Shown here in pieces: positions 5,062 to 10,790 of a stretch of 10,790 nt of DNA (positions within the stretch are counted from its first letter, which is position 1; every line of letters starts with the position of its first letter). A program made the translations under genes and the position numbers. The notes under the pieces are model-generated. The model had not been told where the DNA came from and did not search any database. It saw only the letters and a list, made by a program, of their open reading frames with translations. Source of the DNA: JAICYJ01 sp035473255. Its GTDB lineage: Bacteria; Actinomycetota; Thermoleophilia; Gaiellales; JAICJC01. Location: positions 1 through 10,790 of the forward strand of contig DATIOK010000234.1 in the NCBI GenBank assembly GCA_035473255.1, given 5' to 3'.

Positions 5062-5888
5062 CCCTACCGGCCGCGCTCGACGCCGGCACCGTGCGCGCCG
5101 TCGCGATGGACCTCGACCGCACGATCCTGCCCGAGACGCTGGAGCTGCGCCCGCGCCTGATCGAGGCCGTGAAGACGGTCGCTGCCGCCGGCGTGGTGCC
5201 AATCGTGGCAACAGGACGGATGCTGCGCTCGTCGCGTCCCTTTGCCCTGCAGCTGGGCGTGACCGCGCCGCTGATCTGTTACCAGGGCGCGCTGATCGCC
5301 GATCCCCAGACCGGCGAGTGGCTGCGGCACGAGCCGATGCCGGTACCGCTGGCGCGCGAGGTGATCGAGGCCTGCCGCAAGCGCGACCAGCACTGCAACG
5401 TCTACGTCGACGACGAGCTCTACGTCGACGAACTGAACGTGTACGCGCTCGAGTACGCCCGCCATGCCAAGCTGGAGGCACATGCCGTGGGCGACCTCGA
5501 GCGGTGGCTGACCCAGCCCACCACCAAGATCGTCGTGGTCGGCGAGCCGGAGCTGCTGGACGCGCTCCAGATCGAGCTACGCGCCCAGTTCGGCGACCGC
5601 CTGTTCATCGCCAAGTCGCTGCCGTTCTTCCTGGAGGTGGCCCAGCCGGGCGTCTCCAAGGGCAGCGCCCTGGAGTGGGTGTGTGACCGCATCTCGATCG
5701 AGCCGGCCCGCGTTGTCTCGTTCGGCGACGGCGCCAACGACATCGAGCTGCTGCGCGACGCCGGCTTCGGCGTAGCCATCGAGGGCGCCGATCAGGTCCT
5801 GCTCGACGAGGCGGAAGCGACCGTGCCGGGACCGGAGCACGACGGCGTCGCCCGCTTCCTGGAAGCGTTAGTGTCAGCCAGGTCGTGA
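5058..5888 (+). CDS. HAD superfamily hydrolase, subfamily IIB (Cof-like)
   Basis: 276 aa. The four HAD motifs are present: I, MDLDRTIL with nucleophile D18 and acid D20; II, VATGR with T52; III, K201 in VSKGSAL; IV, SFGDGANDIELL with D224 and D228. The insertion between motifs II and III is the large alpha/beta C2B cap typical of Cof/YbjI-type phosphatases, which hydrolyse sugar phosphates, pyridoxal phosphate or flavin phosphates. The glycine usual in DxDGT is replaced by arginine (DLDRT), seen in some members. GTG 5058 is the start: GGGGAG at 5047-5052 is ideally spaced, and it overlaps the cytochrome stop as GTGA. Its own stop overlaps the serS start in the same way. The physiological substrate is unknown, and nothing about the neighbours points to one. 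Confidence 0.87.
   Translation: MTLPAALDAGTVRAVAMDLDRTILPETLELRPRLIEAVKTVAAAGVVPIVATGRMLRSSRPFALQLGVTAPLICYQGALIADPQTGEWLRHEPMPVPLAREVIEACRKRDQHCNVYVDDELYVDELNVYALEYARHAKLEAHAVGDLERWLTQPTTKIVVVGEPELLDALQIELRAQFGDRLFIAKSLPFFLEVAQPGVSKGSALEWVCDRISIEPARVVSFGDGANDIELLRDAGFGVAIEGADQVLLDEAEATVPGPEHDGVARFLEALVSARS
5869..5874 (+). promoter_or_regulatory. Possible internal -10 element before serS
   Basis: TAGTGT lies 10 bases before the GTG start of serS, within the last codons of the HAD gene. Spacing is a little longer than at the other candidates, and serS is also translationally coupled to the upstream gene, so a separate promoter is only a possibility. Confidence 0.25.
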
Positions 5889-7165
5889 TCGACGCGAAGC
5901 TGATCCGCTCGGAGCCGGACCGCGTCCGCGAAGCGCTGGCGCGCCGCGGCGCCGGCGAGCTGGTCGACGCATTCCTGGAGCTGGACGCTGAGCGCCGCCG
6001 CCTGCAGGCCGCCGTCGAGGCAGCACGGGCGGCGAACAACGCGGCCGCCAAGGCCATCGCCGAGGCCAAGCAGAAGGGCGAGGACACCTCGATCCCGATC
6101 GCCCGCCAGGCCCAGCTGAAGGCCGAGCAGGCGACCGACGAGGGCGCCCTGGCCGAGATCACCGAGCGCATCCGCAAGCTGATGCTGCGCATGCCGAACC
6201 TGCCCGACCCGACCGCCGCCGACGGCATGTCCGAGGATGACTCGGTCACCATCAGCACGTACGGCCAGAAGCCGGAGTTCGGGTTCGAGCCGAAGGATCA
6301 CCTCGAGCTGGCCGGCCCGGACGGATTGGGCCTGATCGACATCGAGGCCGCCGCGAAGGTGTCGGGCAGCCGCTTCCACTACCTGCTGGGCGACCTGGTG
6401 CGGCTGGAGCTGGCGATGGTGCAGTGGGGCATGGACAAGCTGACCGGCAAGGGCTTCCTACCCGTTGTCCCGCCGGTGCTGGTGCGCGAGCCGGCGATGG
6501 AGGGCACCGGCATGTTCCCGGAGGCGCGCGAGCAGGCCTACGCCGTCGAGCAGGACGACCTGTTCCTGGTCGGCACGGCCGAGGTGCCGCTGGCGTCGCT
6601 GCACGCTGGCGCGATCCTGGAGGAGGCGCAGCTGCCGCTGCGATACGTCGGCTTCTCCCCGTGCTTCCGCCGCGAGGCCGGCGCCGCCGGCAAGGACACG
6701 CGCGGCATCTTCCGCGTGCACCAGTTCGACAAGCTGGAGATGTTCGTGTTCTGCCTGCCCGACCAGTCGCAGGAGACCCACGACCAGCTGCTCGCGATCG
6801 AGGAGGAGATCGCCCAGGAGCTGGGGTTCCACTACCAGGTGCAGAACATCCCGATGGGCGACCTCGGCGCCGCCGCCGCCAAGAAGTACGACATCGAGGT
6901 CTGGCTGCCCGGCCAGCAGCGCTACCGGGAGCTGACGTCCTGCTCCAACACCACCGACTTCCAGTCGCGACGGCTCGACATCCGCTACCGGCCGGTGTCC
7001 GGGGGACCGCGACACGTGCATACGCTGAACGGCACCGCCCTCACCTCCAGCCGCACGCTGCTGGCGCTGATCGAGTACGGCCAGCAGGCCGACGGATCGG
7101 TGCGGACGCCCGAGCCGCTGCAGGCGTTCGGCGCCCCGGCCGAGCTCGCTCCCCGAACCATCTAG
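5885..7165 (+). CDS. serS: Seryl-tRNA synthetase
   Basis: 426 aa, normal length. It charges tRNA(Ser) with serine in the cytoplasm, and tRNA(Sec) where present. The N-terminal long antiparallel coiled coil that grips the tRNA variable arm spans about residues 27-102, rich in A, E, K and R. The class II catalytic core follows: GTAEVPLASLH (serine-binding TAE at 231-233), motif 2 FSPCFRREAGAAGKDTRGIF with F-R-V-H-Q-F-D-K-L-E after it, ELTSCSNTTDFQSRR, and motif 3 LNGTALTSSRTLLALIEYGQ with R390. No key residue is missing. The start GTG overlaps the HAD stop codon (GTGA). The stop TAG at 7163-7165 is also the first half of the -10 candidate of the next gene. No T-box or other leader is visible, as expected for an internal gene. 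Confidence 0.97.
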   Translation: MIDAKLIRSEPDRVREALARRGAGELVDAFLELDAERRRLQAAVEAARAANNAAAKAIAEAKQKGEDTSIPIARQAQLKAEQATDEGALAEITERIRKLMLRMPNLPDPTAADGMSEDDSVTISTYGQKPEFGFEPKDHLELAGPDGLGLIDIEAAAKVSGSRFHYLLGDLVRLELAMVQWGMDKLTGKGFLPVVPPVLVREPAMEGTGMFPEAREQAYAVEQDDLFLVGTAEVPLASLHAGAILEEAQLPLRYVGFSPCFRREAGAAGKDTRGIFRVHQFDKLEMFVFCLPDQSQETHDQLLAIEEEIAQELGFHYQVQNIPMGDLGAAAAKKYDIEVWLPGQQRYRELTSCSNTTDFQSRRLDIRYRPVSGGPRHVHTLNGTALTSSRTLLALIEYGQQADGSVRTPEPLQAFGAPAELAPRTI

Positions 7166-7168
7166 TCT
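7163..7168 (+). promoter_or_regulatory. Putative -10 element overlapping the serS stop codon
   Basis: TAGTCT ends exactly 6 bases before the ATG at 7175, giving a predicted leaderless mRNA. Its TAG is the stop codon of serS. The sequence between it and the ATG, CCGCGC, has no ribosome binding site. Confidence 0.5.
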
Positions 7169-7174
7169 CCGCGC

Positions 7175-8308
7175 ATGCACCGCGAGACGAAGCTGGTCGG
7201 CGCCTCCCGCGAGCCTCATGCCGGGCTGGCGCCGGTGCTGCAGCGCGCGGTCACTTTCAACAACGTCCCGCCCGCGCCGGGCGGGTCGCCCTACGGCCGC
7301 ACCACCGTGCCGGTGGCGGAGGAGGCCGAGGGGCTGCTGGGCGAGCTCGAGGACGCACGCGCGATCGTGTGCGCCAGCGGCATGGCGGCCTGGACGACGC
7401 TGAGCCTGGCGGTGCTGCGGCCGGGGCGGGCGCTGGCCATCCCCGACGCCGGCTACTACGGATTCGAGACGTTGTGCGCGTCGATCCTGGAGCCGTGGGG
7501 CGTCGAGGTGCGCCGCTACCGCGCCACCGACATGGACGACCTGCGCCGCGCCGCCGACGGCGCCACGCTGGCGCTGATCGAGACGCCGGCCAACCCGAAC
7601 ATGGAGGTGATCGAGATCGCCGCCGCCGCCGCCGCGGTACACGCCGGGGGCGGGCTGCTGGTCTGCGACAACACCACCGCCACGCCGCTGCTGCAGCTGC
7701 CGCTCGACCTGGGCGCCGACGTCTGCGTGCAGAGCGCGACCAAGTCGCTATCGGGCCACTCGGACACGCTGGCGGGCGTGCTCACGCTGCGCGACCAGGA
7801 GCTGGCCGAGTCGATCCTGTACGTGCGGGGCGAGACCGGCACCGTGCTCGGGCCCGACCCCGCCTGGCTGCTGATGCGCGGCCTGCGCACGCTGGCCGTG
7901 CGCGTGCGGCAGCACTGCGAGACGGCGCTCGACCTGGCCGGGCGGCTGAGCGAGCACCCCGCGGTGACCACCGTCAACTACCCGGGGCTGCCCAGCGACC
8001 CGGGCCACGAGCTGGCCACCCGCCAGATGCGGGGCGGGTACGGCGGGCTGCTGTCGTTCGTGCTGGCGACGGCCGAGCAGGCCGAGGCGCTGGAGCGCTC
8101 GCTGCAGCTGATCCACCCTGCCACCAGCCTCGGCAGCGTGGAGTCGCTGATCGAGCGGCGCGACCGCATCGAGCCGGCCGGCCGCGTCGCACCGGGGCTG
8201 CTGCGGATGTCGGTCGGGCTCGAACACGCCGACGACCTCTGGGCCGACCTGTCGCAGGCACTCGACGCCGCCGCTACGGCGTCGACAGCCCCGCCGCGAT
8301 CAAACTGA
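7175..8308 (+). CDS. Cys/Met metabolism PLP-dependent enzyme (cystathionine gamma-synthase/lyase family)
   Basis: 377 aa, normal for fold-type I gamma-family enzymes. The catalytic lysine is K190 in QSATKSLSGHSD. Also visible: the phosphate-binding ASGMAAW (67-73), the stacking tyrosine in DAGYYGFE (91-98), IETPANPNMEVI (135-147), the cofactor aspartate D165 in LLVCDNTTATP, and the C-terminal SLGSVESLIE and RMSVGLEH. Members make or break cystathionine, or handle homocysteine and methionine by gamma- or beta-elimination/replacement; the exact reaction cannot be told. The tetramer-contact motif usually written Y-x-R-x-x-NPT reads YGRTTVPVAEE here, with NPT replaced, so a non-standard substrate is possible. 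It begins 9 bases after serS with its own promoter-like element and ends one base from the convergent cyclase gene. Confidence 0.9.
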   Translation: MHRETKLVGASREPHAGLAPVLQRAVTFNNVPPAPGGSPYGRTTVPVAEEAEGLLGELEDARAIVCASGMAAWTTLSLAVLRPGRALAIPDAGYYGFETLCASILEPWGVEVRRYRATDMDDLRRAADGATLALIETPANPNMEVIEIAAAAAAVHAGGGLLVCDNTTATPLLQLPLDLGADVCVQSATKSLSGHSDTLAGVLTLRDQELAESILYVRGETGTVLGPDPAWLLMRGLRTLAVRVRQHCETALDLAGRLSEHPAVTTVNYPGLPSDPGHELATRQMRGGYGGLLSFVLATAEQAEALERSLQLIHPATSLGSVESLIERRDRIEPAGRVAPGLLRMSVGLEHADDLWADLSQALDAAATASTAPPRSN

Positions 8309-8309
8309 T

Positions 8310-9014
8310 TCAGGGGTCGCCGTCGCCCTTCTTCCAGGGCGGCGACGCCTGAAAGGCCCGCTCGACCGTGTCGGCCACCCAGCCGGTGATGCGCTGCTCG
8401 AACGCCTGAGCGGCCCGCTCGATGCGGGCGTCGAAGTCGTCGCCCCGCTCCAGCGTCTCGAGCGGCGTCGCGGCGGTGTGGCGGAGCGGTGGGAACTCCC
8501 GGCCCAGGCCGGGCGCGAGCAGCTGGTACACGTGCTCGGGGCCGTCCATGTCGGGCAGGCTGGTCGAGCCCAGATCGACCGTCTCCGCGCCCGAGATCAG
8601 TCTCGTTGCCTCGGTTAGCAACACCTGCCCGCCGTGCCCCGCGGCGCACAGCCGCGCGGCCCGCACCACGTCGATGCCGGTGTAGCCGCCCTCATCTGTC
8701 AGGTGCGGCTCGCCGGTATGCAGCGACATCCGCACCCGCACCGCGGTGCCGTCCGGCCACTCCGCGAGCGTGTGCTGGCGCTGGGCGACGATCGCGGCGG
8801 CGACCCCTGACGGCGCCGACCGGAAGGCGGCGAACATGGCGTCGCCCTGGCAGTCCACCACCACGCCGTCACCGGCCGCAACGGCCTCCCGCAGCAAGCC
8901 GCGCTGCTGCTTGAGCACATCCGGCCAGCCGTCGCCGAGCCGCTTCAGGAGGGCGGTCGATCCCTCGATGTCGGAGAACATCAGCGTGACGGTGCCGGCC
9001 GGCAGCTCGCTCAT
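8310..9014 (-). CDS. Class III adenylate/guanylate cyclase domain protein, degenerate active site
   Basis: 234 aa, soluble, no membrane segment. The catalytic domain covers about residues 7-165: FSDIEGST with metal aspartate D15, QGDAMFAAF with second metal aspartate D58, VRMSLHTGEP, and GIDVVRAARLCAAGHGGQVLL with the transition-state arginine R121. Two positions deviate from canonical cyclases: the adenine-selecting lysine of KxxGD is aspartate (D54-C-Q-G-D), and the transition-state asparagine of V-N-x-A-A-R is valine (V117-R-A-A-R). The domain and the following APGLGREFPPLR resemble the cyclase domain found N-terminal to ATPase/TPR regulators in actinobacteria, but here only a short helical tail (about 185-225) follows instead of an ATPase. 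It may therefore make cAMP weakly, use another nucleotide, or act as a sensor. It diverges from the ABC exporter operon. Confidence 0.87.
   Translation of the reverse strand: MSELPAGTVTLMFSDIEGSTALLKRLGDGWPDVLKQQRGLLREAVAAGDGVVVDCQGDAMFAAFRSAPSGVAAAIVAQRQHTLAEWPDGTAVRVRMSLHTGEPHLTDEGGYTGIDVVRAARLCAAGHGGQVLLTEATRLISGAETVDLGSTSLPDMDGPEHVYQLLAPGLGREFPPLRHTAATPLETLERGDDFDARIERAAQAFEQRITGWVADTVERAFQASPPWKKGDGDP
8316..8346 (+). terminator. Hairpin just past the PLP gene stop (possible terminator)
   Basis: GTCGCC and GCCC (separated by three bases) pair with GGGC and GGCGAC around an 8-base loop, giving a 10-bp stem with a bulge, 8 bases after the PLP-enzyme stop codon. It lies inside the last codons of the convergent cyclase gene. 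There is no U-tract, so it may instead be a GC-rich coincidence or a pause site. Confidence 0.3.
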
Positions 9015-9021
9015 GGCCGGA

Positions 9022-9027
9022 ACCGTA
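9022..9027 (-). promoter_or_regulatory. Putative -10 element for the cyclase gene
   Basis: On the minus strand this reads TACGGT and ends 7 bases before the ATG at 9014. No ribosome binding site lies between, so the message is predicted to be leaderless. Confidence 0.5.
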
Positions 9028-9030
9028 TCG

Positions 9031-9040
9031 CGATCGATCG
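9031..9040. promoter_or_regulatory. Perfect 10-base palindrome between divergent promoters
   Basis: CGATCGATCG is fully self-complementary and lies between the two outward-facing -10 candidates of the cyclase and exporter genes. It could be an operator shared by both, but short GATC-type palindromes are common in GC-rich DNA. Confidence 0.2.
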
Positions 9041-9063
9041 TCTACCGCCGAGCACGGCGGCGC

Positions 9064-9069
9064 TATCGT
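9064..9069 (+). promoter_or_regulatory. Putative -10 element for the ABC exporter operon
   Basis: TATCGT ends 8 bases before GTG 9078. The bases between (GACTCCTC) contain no Shine-Dalgarno sequence. Choosing the next in-frame GTG at 9081 would leave an 11-base spacing. Confidence 0.5.
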
Positions 9070-9077
9070 GACTCCTC

Positions 9078-10052
9078 GTGGTGAGCAGCAACGGAGACAC
9101 CCCAGGAGCGGCCGATGTCATCCACACGACCGACCTGACCAAGGTGTACCCCGGCGGCGTCACGGCCGTCGACGGCATGAACCTGACCGTCTACCAGGGT
9201 GAGATTTTTGGCCTGCTGGGGCCAAATGGCGCCGGCAAGACGACCACGGCGAGCATGCTGACGACGCGCGTGATCCCGACGTCGGGGCGCGCGCTGGTGG
9301 GCGGCATCGACGTGGTCAAGCAGCCGGCCGTGGCCAAGCAGCTGATCGGCGTCGTGCCCCAGACCAACACGCTCGACCGATCGCTGACGGTCTGGGAGAA
9401 CCTCTACTTCCACGGGCGCTTCTTCGGCATGGGCGCCCGCCGGTCGCGGGCCGCGGCCGACGAGCTGCTGGTCAAGTTCCGGCTGCAGGAGCGGGCCAAC
9501 GCACCGGTAATGGCGCTGTCCGGCGGGCTGGCACAGCGGCTGATGGTGGCGCGGGCGCTGCTGCACGAGCCGGCCATCCTGTTCCTGGACGAGCCCACCG
9601 CCGGCCTCGATCCGCAGAGCCGGATCGGGCTCTGGGAGATCGTCGGCAGCCTGCACGAGAGCGGCCAGACGGTCGTGCTCACCACCCACAACATGGAGGA
9701 GGCCGACCAGCTCTGCGACCGGATCGGGATCATGGACCACGGCCAGATCCTGGCGCTGGGCACGTCGGACGAGCTGAAGCGGCTGGTCGCGGCCGACACG
9801 ATCGTGACGGTGACGGCCGACGGCGACCTGGAGCGGCTGGCGCAGGTGCTGCGCGATGACGTGACCGACGTGGACGGCACCACCATCCTGGACGGGATGG
9901 TGCAGGTCGCGGTGCGCGGCACAGACCGGGTGCTTGTGCGCGTGATCGGTGCGGCCGAGGACGCCGGCTTCGCGGTGCGCGACGTGCAGGTGGCGCCGCC
10001 GTCGCTGGAGACGGTATTCATCGATCTGACAGGGAAGGAGCTGCGCGACTAG
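9078..10052 (+). CDS. ABC exporter ATP-binding protein, DrrA-like
   Basis: 324 aa. The nucleotide-binding domain carries Walker A GPNGAGKTT (48-56, K54), Q-loop VPQTNTLD with Q95, signature LSGGLAQRL (147-155), Walker B ILFLDEPTAGLD (D171, E172), and switch histidine H204 in LTTHNMEEAD. A C-terminal domain of about 100 residues (from about 225, ending PSLETVFIDLTGKELRD) is the extension typical of DrrA/CcmA-type ATPases of drug, lipid or antibiotic exporters. GTG 9078 is taken as start because of its promoter-like spacing; GTG 9081 is equally in frame. The following permease begins on the base after the stop codon, so the two form an exporter. The substrate is not identifiable from sequence. 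Confidence 0.93.
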   Translation: MVSSNGDTPGAADVIHTTDLTKVYPGGVTAVDGMNLTVYQGEIFGLLGPNGAGKTTTASMLTTRVIPTSGRALVGGIDVVKQPAVAKQLIGVVPQTNTLDRSLTVWENLYFHGRFFGMGARRSRAAADELLVKFRLQERANAPVMALSGGLAQRLMVARALLHEPAILFLDEPTAGLDPQSRIGLWEIVGSLHESGQTVVLTTHNMEEADQLCDRIGIMDHGQILALGTSDELKRLVAADTIVTVTADGDLERLAQVLRDDVTDVDGTTILDGMVQVAVRGTDRVLVRVIGAAEDAGFAVRDVQVAPPSLETVFIDLTGKELRD

Positions 10053-10790
10053 ATGGCCACGAAGACCGCACCACCACCTCAGGCCCGGCAGATGTATGAG
10101 ACCCGCTCGGCCGTGCGATCGAGCCGGATCGCGTTCGGCGCGCTGTTGCTGCGCGACCTGGTGGTGCTGCGAAAGCACCTGCGCGAGTTCATCCCGCGCA
10201 CGATCGTGCAGCCGCTGCTGCTCTGCTTCGTGTTCCTATACGTGTTCCCGACGATCGGAACCGGCGTGGGCGGGCGCGGCGGTGCGGCCGGCGAGTCGGC
10301 GTTCGCGACCACGCTAGTGGCCGGCGTGGTGGGACTGACGATCATGTTCCAGGGCATCCAGGCGGTGGCGCTGCCGATGGTGCAGGAGTTCGGGTACACG
10401 AAGGAGATCGAGGACCGGGTGCTGGCGCCGCTGCCGGTGTCGCTGGTGGCGCTTGAGAAGGTGGCATTCGGGGCGATCCAGGGGATGCTGGCGGCGTGCA
10501 TCGTGTTCCCGATCGCGGCGGTCGTGCACGCGCGGTCGATCCACATCAACCTGTCGATGCACTGGGCGGTGCTGGTGACGCTGGTGCCGCTCGCCTGCGT
10601 GGCCTGCTCCGCGCTGGGGCTCACGTTCGGCACCATCTTCGACCCGCGGAACGTGCCGCTGATGTTCGGCATCATCATCCTGCCGCTGACGTTCCTGGGC
10701 GGGACGTACTACGCCTGGACGACGCTGTCGCCGGTGACGCTGTGGGGCGTGCACTGGCTGCAGATCCTGGTGTTGGTGAACCCGCTGGTC
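10053..10790 (+). CDS. ABC-2 type permease, 3' end beyond window (partial)
   Basis: 246 codons are visible with no stop before the window edge. ATG 10053 follows the ATPase stop directly (TAGATG); GGGAAGGAG at 10032-10040 is a plausible if slightly distant ribosome binding site. Residues 26-50 form an amphipathic entry helix with LLLRDLVVLRKHLREFIPRT. Membrane helices can be read at about 51-69, 84-107, 134-158, 170-193 and 201-222. The cytoplasmic motif QEFGYTKEIEDRVLAPLPVS (111-130) and the C-terminal LTFLGGTYYAW are hallmarks of ABC-2 permeases such as DrrB and NodJ. A sixth helix probably begins at the window edge. It forms the membrane channel for the preceding ATPase. Confidence 0.92.
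   Translation, partial: MATKTAPPPQARQMYETRSAVRSSRIAFGALLLRDLVVLRKHLREFIPRTIVQPLLLCFVFLYVFPTIGTGVGGRGGAAGESAFATTLVAGVVGLTIMFQGIQAVALPMVQEFGYTKEIEDRVLAPLPVSLVALEKVAFGAIQGMLAACIVFPIAAVVHARSIHINLSMHWAVLVTLVPLACVACSALGLTFGTIFDPRNVPLMFGIIILPLTFLGGTYYAWTTLSPVTLWGVHWLQILVLVNPLV

Noticed and set aside
7620..7640. GCC-rich short tandem run
   Set aside because: It is a run of alanine codons in the PLP enzyme (AAAAAA-type helix) and needs no separate explanation.
6424..8352. A 642-codon open frame on the plus strand crossing serS and the PLP gene
   Set aside because: It is an Arg/Gly/Ala-rich shadow frame caused by high GC. Both genes beneath it have full catalytic motifs in other frames.
9063..10178. 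A 371-codon open frame on the minus strand
   Set aside because: It is antisense to the ABC ATPase, rich in His/Arg/Gln from GC bias, with no recognisable domain.
1..10790. tRNA, rRNA, CRISPR array or prophage/transposase gene
   Set aside because: I saw no cloverleaf-like segments, spaced repeat series or mobile-element proteins on either strand.

Overview
The window is GC-rich chromosomal DNA with heavy G/C bias at third codon positions, GTG and possibly CTG starts alongside ATG, and tightly packed operons. The gene content (deep actinobacterial-type seryl-tRNA synthetase, DrrA-like ABC exporter, degenerate class III cyclase, two-domain siroheme decarboxylase, Moco oxidoreductase with a b-type cytochrome) suggests a free-living actinobacterium, possibly class Thermoleophilia. 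The taxon is inferred from general resemblance only; no search was possible. I found no tRNA, rRNA, CRISPR, phage or transposase gene.

Layout. (1) 38-2041, plus strand: a three-gene overlapping set made of a sulfite-oxidase-fold molybdopterin oxidoreductase, a four-helix cytochrome b of the formate dehydrogenase gamma type, and a PhnP/PqqB-like metallo-beta-lactamase-fold hydrolase. (2) 2042-2206: a 165-bp convergent intergenic region filled with palindromes and a 25-bp perfect direct repeat at 109-bp spacing. (3) 2207-4730, minus strand, read right to left: fused siroheme decarboxylase (AhbA-AhbB type), GNAT acetyltransferase, ECF-type sigma factor, and O6-alkylguanine-DNA alkyltransferase, with three close junctions. 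(4) 4756-7165, plus strand: c-type cytochrome lipoprotein, HAD-IIB phosphatase and seryl-tRNA synthetase, coupled by two GTGA overlaps. (5) 7175-8308: a Cys/Met-metabolism PLP enzyme with its own promoter-like element. (6) 8310-9014, minus: a class III nucleotide cyclase whose stop codon lies one base from that of the PLP gene. (7) 9078-10790, plus: an ABC exporter ATPase and its ABC-2 permease, the latter cut by the window edge.

The most striking property is regulatory. The genes at operon heads (starts at 38, 4756, 4730, 7175, 9014 and 9078) each have a TANNNT or GATACT -10-like hexamer ending only 6-9 bases before the start codon and no Shine-Dalgarno sequence, as expected for leaderless or nearly leaderless mRNAs. 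Several internal genes are instead started from stop/start overlaps or SD-like sequences. In one place the divergent -10 elements of two operons overlap inside a 25-bp intergenic gap; in another the stop codon of serS is the first three bases of the next promoter's -10 box.

Themes: redox chemistry and heme supply (Moco enzyme, cytochrome b, siroheme decarboxylase, cytochrome c), a possible alkylation-damage regulatory pair (sigma factor plus alkyltransferase), and routine housekeeping and export. No wholly new system is proven here; the best candidates are the sigma/alkyltransferase pair, the leaderless promoter arrangement and the repeat-filled intergenic region.
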